Below are positions 25,065 through 27,881 of a stretch of 27,881 nucleotides of DNA, one piece after another. Numbering within the stretch: position 1 is the first letter of the stretch; every line of letters starts with the position of its first letter. The notes below the pieces were generated by a model, which made no database searches, was not told where the DNA came from, and worked only from the letters and a program-made list of their open reading frames with translations. The DNA lies in the IMG/VR virus record IMGVR_UViG_3300033571_005700, positions 1-27,881 of that record; one strand, given 5' to 3'. Source of the DNA: a virus. The translations under genes and the position numbers were made by a program.

Positions 25065-25268
25065 TTATTCTTCAATATCTGCATCAGCAGCTAAAGGCAA
25101 CCCGCCAGCGTCTTCTACAACCGCTTTGATTTCACTTTCCAACTCCTTGATACGTTCCTTGTACCCAGCAGCAACATCCTTAAAATCCTTTTTGGTATGT
25201 AGTAGTTTTTCGGTGAGTTCGTATACCTTCTTCTGTGCTTCTTGCTTTGATAATTTGATGTTACTCAT
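25065..25268 (-). CDS. Small coiled-coil protein
   Basis: A 67-residue protein (MSNIKLSKQEAQKKVYELTE) with continuous heptad character over about residues 7-53 and an acidic Ala-rich C-terminus (LPLAADADIEE). No family recognised. It is followed by a strong terminator. Its start is divergent from the plus-strand gene at 25294, with only 25 nt between the two start codons. A TATTTATA motif lies 48 nt upstream, inside that neighbour (25317-25324). Confidence 0.75.
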   Translation of the reverse strand: MSNIKLSKQEAQKKVYELTEKLLHTKKDFKDVAAGYKERIKELESEIKAVVEDAGGLPLAADADIEE

Positions 25269-25275
25269 AACACAG

Positions 25276-25287
25276 ATACATATGTAT
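25276..25287. promoter_or_regulatory. 12-nt palindrome in divergent gap
   Basis: ATACATATGTAT is a perfect palindrome centred in the 25-nt gap between two divergent start codons. It could be an operator that regulates both genes, although its AT content makes a chance occurrence possible. Confidence 0.35.
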
Positions 25288-25293
25288 TGTTGT

Positions 25294-25515
25294 ATGGAAG
25301 AAGTAAATTTTCACGATATAAATATAAACCACCATAGGATTACAATTTGGGCAGATCGATTCGTTGTACTACGTCATCCGGAAAAATGTGATTTATATGA
25401 AGATGAATCGTGTCGTGAACATATGATTAAGTATCTAACCAACGAGGGTTATATTGATCCGGAAAAACATAACTGTCTAGTGATTGACAGTTACATCGAC
25501 TTTAAAGAAGAATAA
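25294..25515 (+). CDS. Small acidic hypothetical protein (only plus-strand gene)
   Basis: A 73-residue protein from ATG 25294 (MEEVNFHDININHHRITIWA). An in-frame ATG 12 nt upstream would add MYCC. The sequence has ordinary protein character: beta strands RITIWADRFVVLRH, a Cys-containing acidic turn (KCDLYEDESC), a helix (REHMIKYLTNEG) and CLVIDSYIDF. No competing minus-strand frame exists. It stops 2 nt before the 3' end of the tmRNA on the opposite strand, so the two are convergent. Two Cys and several His could bind a metal, but no motif is complete. Family unknown. Confidence 0.7.
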   Translation: MEEVNFHDININHHRITIWADRFVVLRHPEKCDLYEDESCREHMIKYLTNEGYIDPEKHNCLVIDSYIDFKEE

Positions 25516-25517
25516 AA

Positions 25518-25926
25518 TGGTGGACGTGGCGCGAGTCGAACGCGCGTCTTCAACAATCGTAATACATCAGACTACACGCTTATATACTTTTCATTACGTC
25601 AACGCACATCTAAAATATCAAACTGTGTGTGATCGTTGTTTGGAAAGATTTAAATGACAACCCCAAACATATTGTCATCGTGCCTGATAGTTTACACCCA
25701 TCACAATTATCAGACATCATTGTAATGAATGTGCAGCAACTTAGGCTGCGAGTGCCAAACCACTCTTCTTAGAGGTCTTGGAAGACTTCTTTGAAGTGAA
25801 GTTGTAGCTGATTACCTTGCTCTTCTTAGTAGCAGTTAATTTTTTGATAGATGATTTAAGAGGCCAACTATCGTCCTCTACGTGCCTAACGTACACTAAC
25901 CGTTGAATCGAAGCCAGTACACGCCC
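25518..25926 (-). ncRNA. ssrA: Transfer-messenger RNA (tmRNA), one-piece
   Basis: A full-length 409-nt tmRNA that rescues stalled ribosomes and tags nascent proteins. The 5' GGGCGTG (25926-25920) pairs with 3' CACGTCC (25528-25522), giving a 7-bp acceptor with the alanine-identity G3-U70 wobble. It is followed by A and an encoded CCA. The T arm is GCGCG-TTCGACT-CGCGC. The 5' segment CTGGCTTCGATTCAACGG resembles the conserved tmRNA D-loop region. Pseudoknot PK1 is visible: AGAGG (25879-25875) with CCTCT (25863-25859), and GATAG (25872-25868) with CTATC (25850-25846), separated by TTGG as in E. coli. Twelve nt later a GCT resume codon (25833) opens a 30-residue tag frame ending at TAA 25741. 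A further H-type pseudoknot lies at 25678-25638. Phage-borne tmRNAs are known but uncommon. Confidence 0.95.
25741..25833 (-). other. tmRNA tag-peptide reading frame
   Basis: Thirty sense codons plus TAA, starting at the GCT resume codon after PK1: Ala-Thr-Lys-Lys-Ser-Lys at the start, Val-Ile-Ser-Tyr-Asn-Phe in the middle, two SKKS-type segments, then Gly-Leu-Ala-Leu-Ala-Ala. ALAA is the classic degron recognised by ClpXP/ClpAP. The tag is several times longer than the E. coli tag of 10 encoded residues and contains eight lysines and eight serines, which is unusual. The frame is also open upstream, which produces a spurious longer ORF. The resume codon is inferred from spacing to PK1 and from the AAAAAA tract before it. 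Confidence 0.85.
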
Positions 25927-25941
25927 ATGAAAAAGAACAAA

Positions 25942-25949
25942 AATAAATA
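25942..25949 (-). promoter_or_regulatory. Candidate promoter motif TATTTATT upstream of tmRNA
   Basis: Coding-strand GATATTTATT lies 15 nt before the mature tmRNA 5' end. This is suitable for a short leader to be removed by RNase P. It ends 3 nt from the stop codon of the glycosyltransferase-like gene. The tmRNA could also be processed from that gene's transcript. Confidence 0.4.
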
Positions 25950-25952
25950 TCA

Positions 25953-26705
25953 TCAAATATAATATTGTTTATATGGATGAATAATTTTATTTTGCAAATC
26001 TAAATCGTTAAGATTATTTATATAATTTAGACCTCCATATTTTGATTGACCATAAAATGGAAGTTGTAATGACAATATATAATCCTGATACCACAAAAAG
26101 TCAACTGTTATTTTGTCATAAATAGTTTTTAATATGTGTGCTCTTTCCACAAATTTATCCCATTCATTATAAACAGTACGTACAAAATTCATATTATATA
26201 TGTCACCTCCGCCGCCCATAATTTTATCATATAATGGTTCTTTGTACACTCCTTCTTTTTTATAGAACTCAATAATTTTTGGTATGATCCAAGATTGTAT
26301 TTTGACATTATCATTGAAATAAAAACTCCATTGCAATGTCGGATCTTTGTTAATAACACAATCATAATTAACATATGGCAGTGTAATATTGTTACGAACG
26401 AAACAATCTGGCTCAAGATTGATAAAATAATTCTCTTTAATATGAAGTGAACATTCAAAAAATCTGTACAAGTATTTGAGAGGAATTTTGATATCAGATG
26501 ACGCAGGGTATCCAATCTGATTATATGACGTTATAATGTTACAATCATACTTTTCACACACATCATAAATTCCATCCACCGGACCATCGAGAATTACAAC
26601 AATAGATGACTCGGGGTTATGTTTTCGAAACGACTCAATCATCTTATACGATGAAAGTTTTTGTTTCTCAAATACAATTGCTACTGCGCCAACTCGTTCT
26701 GACAT
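25953..26705 (-). CDS. Glycosyltransferase-like protein (GT-A type)
   Basis: A 250-residue protein. The start AVAIVFEKQKLSSYKMIESFRKH and IVVILDGPVDG (35-45) are typical of a nucleotide-sugar-binding Rossmann half. NLEPDCFV (96-103) could be the metal-binding D-x-D-like site (E-P-D), and GGGGDIYN (164-171) a later acceptor or catalytic loop. The C-terminus ends HPYKQYYI. The family is not firmly recognised, so the glycosyltransferase call rests on this order of motifs. It overlaps the sulfotransferase-like gene by 25 nt. Confidence 0.65.
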   Translation of the reverse strand: MSERVGAVAIVFEKQKLSSYKMIESFRKHNPESSIVVILDGPVDGIYDVCEKYDCNIITSYNQIGYPASSDIKIPLKYLYRFFECSLHIKENYFINLEPDCFVRNNITLPYVNYDCVINKDPTLQWSFYFNDNVKIQSWIIPKIIEFYKKEGVYKEPLYDKIMGGGGDIYNMNFVRTVYNEWDKFVERAHILKTIYDKITVDFLWYQDYILSLQLPFYGQSKYGGLNYINNLNDLDLQNKIIHPYKQYYI

Positions 26706-27352
26706 AAGAACTCACGTTGATATCCAAATTCTTTAAACACAATTTCATATGTGTTCCACACTATGTCAAGTTCTTCTTGAGTTTTATAGTAACTTTTATA
26801 ATCTGTATATTCTTGATTTTTCGAATCACGTGTTAGTTGAAATAAAGGTATATCAGCTTTGTTACAATCAAAATCGTACTTGTATCCGTTCCTCTTGATA
26901 TGATCACTAATAATAGTCGTTACTCTTCGATCATTAAAATCTATAAATGGAACTTGATGTAAGTCTTCAACTAAATATTCCATCCTTATATAGATGTTAG
27001 GCTTACGTGACTGTTGTAAAATTTGATGTTCTTCAGAACTAGTAGAAATGTGTCGTTGAAGAAATTCAGAAAATGACATTTCAATTATAGGTTTTTCAGT
27101 GTTTTTATCTTTTGAAAAACATCTCAAATGCCAAGACGATAATACTTTAGCATATGGATTACGGATGTTACAAATTATTGTATAATCCTCACATCCTTTT
27201 GGAATACGAATGCTGTGTGTATATGACGTATGTAAAGGTAAGTTATTTTCAGCGTTAATAAACTTATAATAGGCAGGTATTTCCGATACCGATCTACTGG
27301 CAGTTCTTGATGGAAGCCACCAGATAGTCTTTAATTCGTGATTAACGTTCAT
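26681..27352 (-). CDS. Sulfotransferase-family protein
   Basis: A 223-residue protein from ATG 27352 (MNVNHELKTIWWLPSRTASR). The frame extends upstream into tRNA-Gly, so that part is excluded. WWLPSRTASRSV (11-22) sits where sulfotransferases have the 5'-phosphosulfate-binding loop. NIRNPYAKVLSSW (62-74) matches the 3'-phosphate-binding R-N-P-Y-x-x-x-x-S-x-W motif. Together these are typical of PAPS-dependent sulfotransferases of carbohydrate or protein substrates. It could sulfate a glycan on the virion or host surface, possibly together with the glycosyltransferase-like gene that it overlaps. No signal peptide or membrane segment is present. Substrate unknown. Confidence 0.75.
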   Translation of the reverse strand: MNVNHELKTIWWLPSRTASRSVSEIPAYYKFINAENNLPLHTSYTHSIRIPKGCEDYTIICNIRNPYAKVLSSWHLRCFSKDKNTEKPIIEMSFSEFLQRHISTSSEEHQILQQSRKPNIYIRMEYLVEDLHQVPFIDFNDRRVTTIISDHIKRNGYKYDFDCNKADIPLFQLTRDSKNQEYTDYKSYYKTQEELDIVWNTYEIVFKEFGYQREFLCQNELAQ

Positions 27353-27362
27353 TATTTTTTTT

Positions 27363-27436
27363 TGGAGCGGGTAGCCGGAATCGAACCGGCACATCGACCT
27401 TGGCAAGGTTGCAGGCTACCACTACATCATACCCGC
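27363..27436 (-). tRNA. tRNA-Gly (GCC)
   Basis: Cloverleaf on the minus strand. The acceptor GCGGGTA/TACCCGC is followed by T and an encoded CCA. The D arm contains AGTGGTAG, the anticodon loop is TTGCCAA (anticodon GCC, glycine), and the T arm is GCCGG-TTCGATT-CCGGC. The anticodon stem has one A-C mismatch. Confidence 0.93.
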
Positions 27437-27448
27437 GCTCTAAATATT

Positions 27449-27523
27449 TGGTGGACCGTAAGAGAATCGAACTCTTCCCTAAAGCTTGCAAAGCTCCCGT
27501 GCTACCACTATCACTAACAGCCC
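27449..27523 (-). tRNA. tRNA-Ala (TGC)
   Basis: The acceptor GGGCTGT/ACGGTCC contains the alanine-identity G3-U70 pair, followed by A and an encoded CCA. The anticodon loop TTTGCAA gives TGC (alanine). The T arm is AAGAG-TTCGATT-CTCTT. It lies 12 nt upstream of tRNA-Gly, so the two were probably co-transcribed. Confidence 0.93.
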
Positions 27524-27801
27524 ATTGTTACCCATACATAGTAACTAAAATTTCAAAAAACACAAACCGTGCTATTATACTCTAAAAAGACTTGCGGCAC
27601 ATGCGCCCAAACCCTTAAGGAATACTCCAATCGGGTGTTTGTGTTAAATTGGATGACCACGACTTGCGAATATACGAGGATTTCACGAAAACGTTCTTGA
27701 TTATCTGTTAACAGCTACATCAAATATCTATCTCGTCAACTTCAGTCTTCTCCACCTCAACTGGTGGTGTTTTATTATTCTATATCACTAATGGTCAAAT
27801 T
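27524..27801 (-). other. 278-nt spacer in the tRNA cluster without a convincing gene
   Basis: No protein-coding frame with a plausible start is seen on either strand. The spacer contains a 9-bp inverted repeat enclosing about 70 nt (27559-27645), a TATAAT hexamer in it on the minus strand (27572-27577), and a CCACC-N6-GGTGG hairpin near 27752. A further tRNA was sought and not found. Confidence 0.7.
27555..27645 (-). ncRNA. Possible structured RNA in tRNA cluster
   Basis: On the minus strand AACACAAAC (27645-27637) pairs perfectly with GTTTGTGTT (27567-27559), which is followed by more T, as in a terminator. Between the arms are an ACCC...GGGT hairpin with an inner GGA/TCC stem, and a GGCGC...GTGCC hairpin, giving a multi-branch shape. 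It has no tRNA anticodon or T-loop. It might be a small phage RNA, or spacer processed with the tRNAs. Confidence is limited because no homology can be tested here. Confidence 0.35.
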
Positions 27802-27875
27802 TGGTTGCCCGAACTGGATTTGAACCAATACAAAGAGAGTCAAAGTCTCTTGTGCTACCATTACACCATCGGGCA
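27802..27875 (-). tRNA. tRNA-Gln (TTG)
   Basis: The acceptor TGCCCGA/TCGGGCA is followed by A and an encoded CCA. The D arm contains AATGGTAG, the anticodon stem is AGAGA/TCTCT with loop CTTTGAC (anticodon TTG, glutamine), and the T arm is ATTGG-TTCAAAT-CCAGT. Confidence 0.92.
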
Positions 27876-27881
27876 ATTAAA

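Noticed and set aside
25054-25281. Upstream part of the long plus-strand frame ending at 25515
   Set aside because: It is antisense to the minus-strand coiled-coil gene; only the part from 25294 has protein character.
25741-25956. 71-codon minus-strand frame read as a protein gene
   Set aside because: It is the tmRNA tag frame plus accidental upstream extension through PK1 and the acceptor stem.
27353-27406. N-terminal extension of the sulfotransferase-like gene
   Set aside because: It would translate part of tRNA-Gly; ATG 27352 is used instead.
27720-27772. Short minus-strand frame ending in an acidic VEVEKTEVDEIDI-like peptide
   Set aside because: No start codon or ribosome-binding site before it, and a stop just upstream; could be a gene remnant, but evidence is insufficient.
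1-27881. CRISPR array, insertion sequence or integrase/attachment site
   Set aside because: No regularly spaced direct repeats, transposase or integrase motifs were seen; the spaced hairpins are terminators or leaders.

Overview
The window is AT-rich and almost entirely coded on the minus strand. It reads as an accessory-rich late region of a T4-like tailed phage (myovirus type, probably aquatic). The supporting genes are homologues of T4 baseplate wedge gp6 and gp25, a gp5-like hub/spike protein, a gp55-like late sigma factor, a PhoH-family ATPase and a small heat-shock protein. This gene set is familiar from T4-like phages of marine and freshwater bacteria. No host gene is visible, so the host is not identified. 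A one-piece (not permuted) tmRNA argues weakly against donors with two-piece tmRNA, such as alphaproteobacteria and marine picocyanobacteria.

Layout, in direction of transcription (right to left). (a) 27875-27363: three tRNAs, Gln(TTG), Ala(TGC) and Gly(GCC). A 278-nt spacer between the first two contains a possible structured RNA. (b) 27352-25953: a sulfotransferase-like protein and a glycosyltransferase-like protein. (c) 25926-25518: a complete tmRNA gene with an unusual 30-residue Lys/Ser-rich tag ending in ALAA. (d) 25515-23327: small phage proteins separated by hairpin terminators. These include the only convincing plus-strand gene of the window (25294-25515), which is divergent from one neighbour and convergent on the tmRNA. 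(e) 23340-22070: PhoH and a double IPT/TIG-domain protein. (f) 22019-19369: an operon of an HD hydrolase and two glycosyltransferase-family proteins. (g) 19249-18761: Hsp20 with a hairpin-filled leader and a strong terminator. (h) 18687-16243: a membrane coiled-coil protein with an EF-hand-like loop, a tiny acidic protein, a single-TM protein and the late sigma factor. (i) 16167-1: the baseplate/tail structural operon. It holds a gp5-like hub, gp25, gp6, large adsorption-type proteins (DNRLRE-like, PA14-like, a 1425-residue protein with a LamG-like segment), two smaller structural proteins, and a PKD-repeat protein running off the left edge.

The sigma factor is probably the switch for the structural operon. 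A recurrent octamer on the coding strand, close to TATTTATA or TACTTATA, lies just upstream of at least nine genes and of the tmRNA, several times directly after an intrinsic terminator. It is a candidate phage promoter element. The most interesting parts are the tmRNA and its tag, this recurrent motif, the structured hsp20 leader, the possible ncRNA in the tRNA cluster, and a Gly/Ser repeat module apparently inserted in a DNRLRE-type domain.
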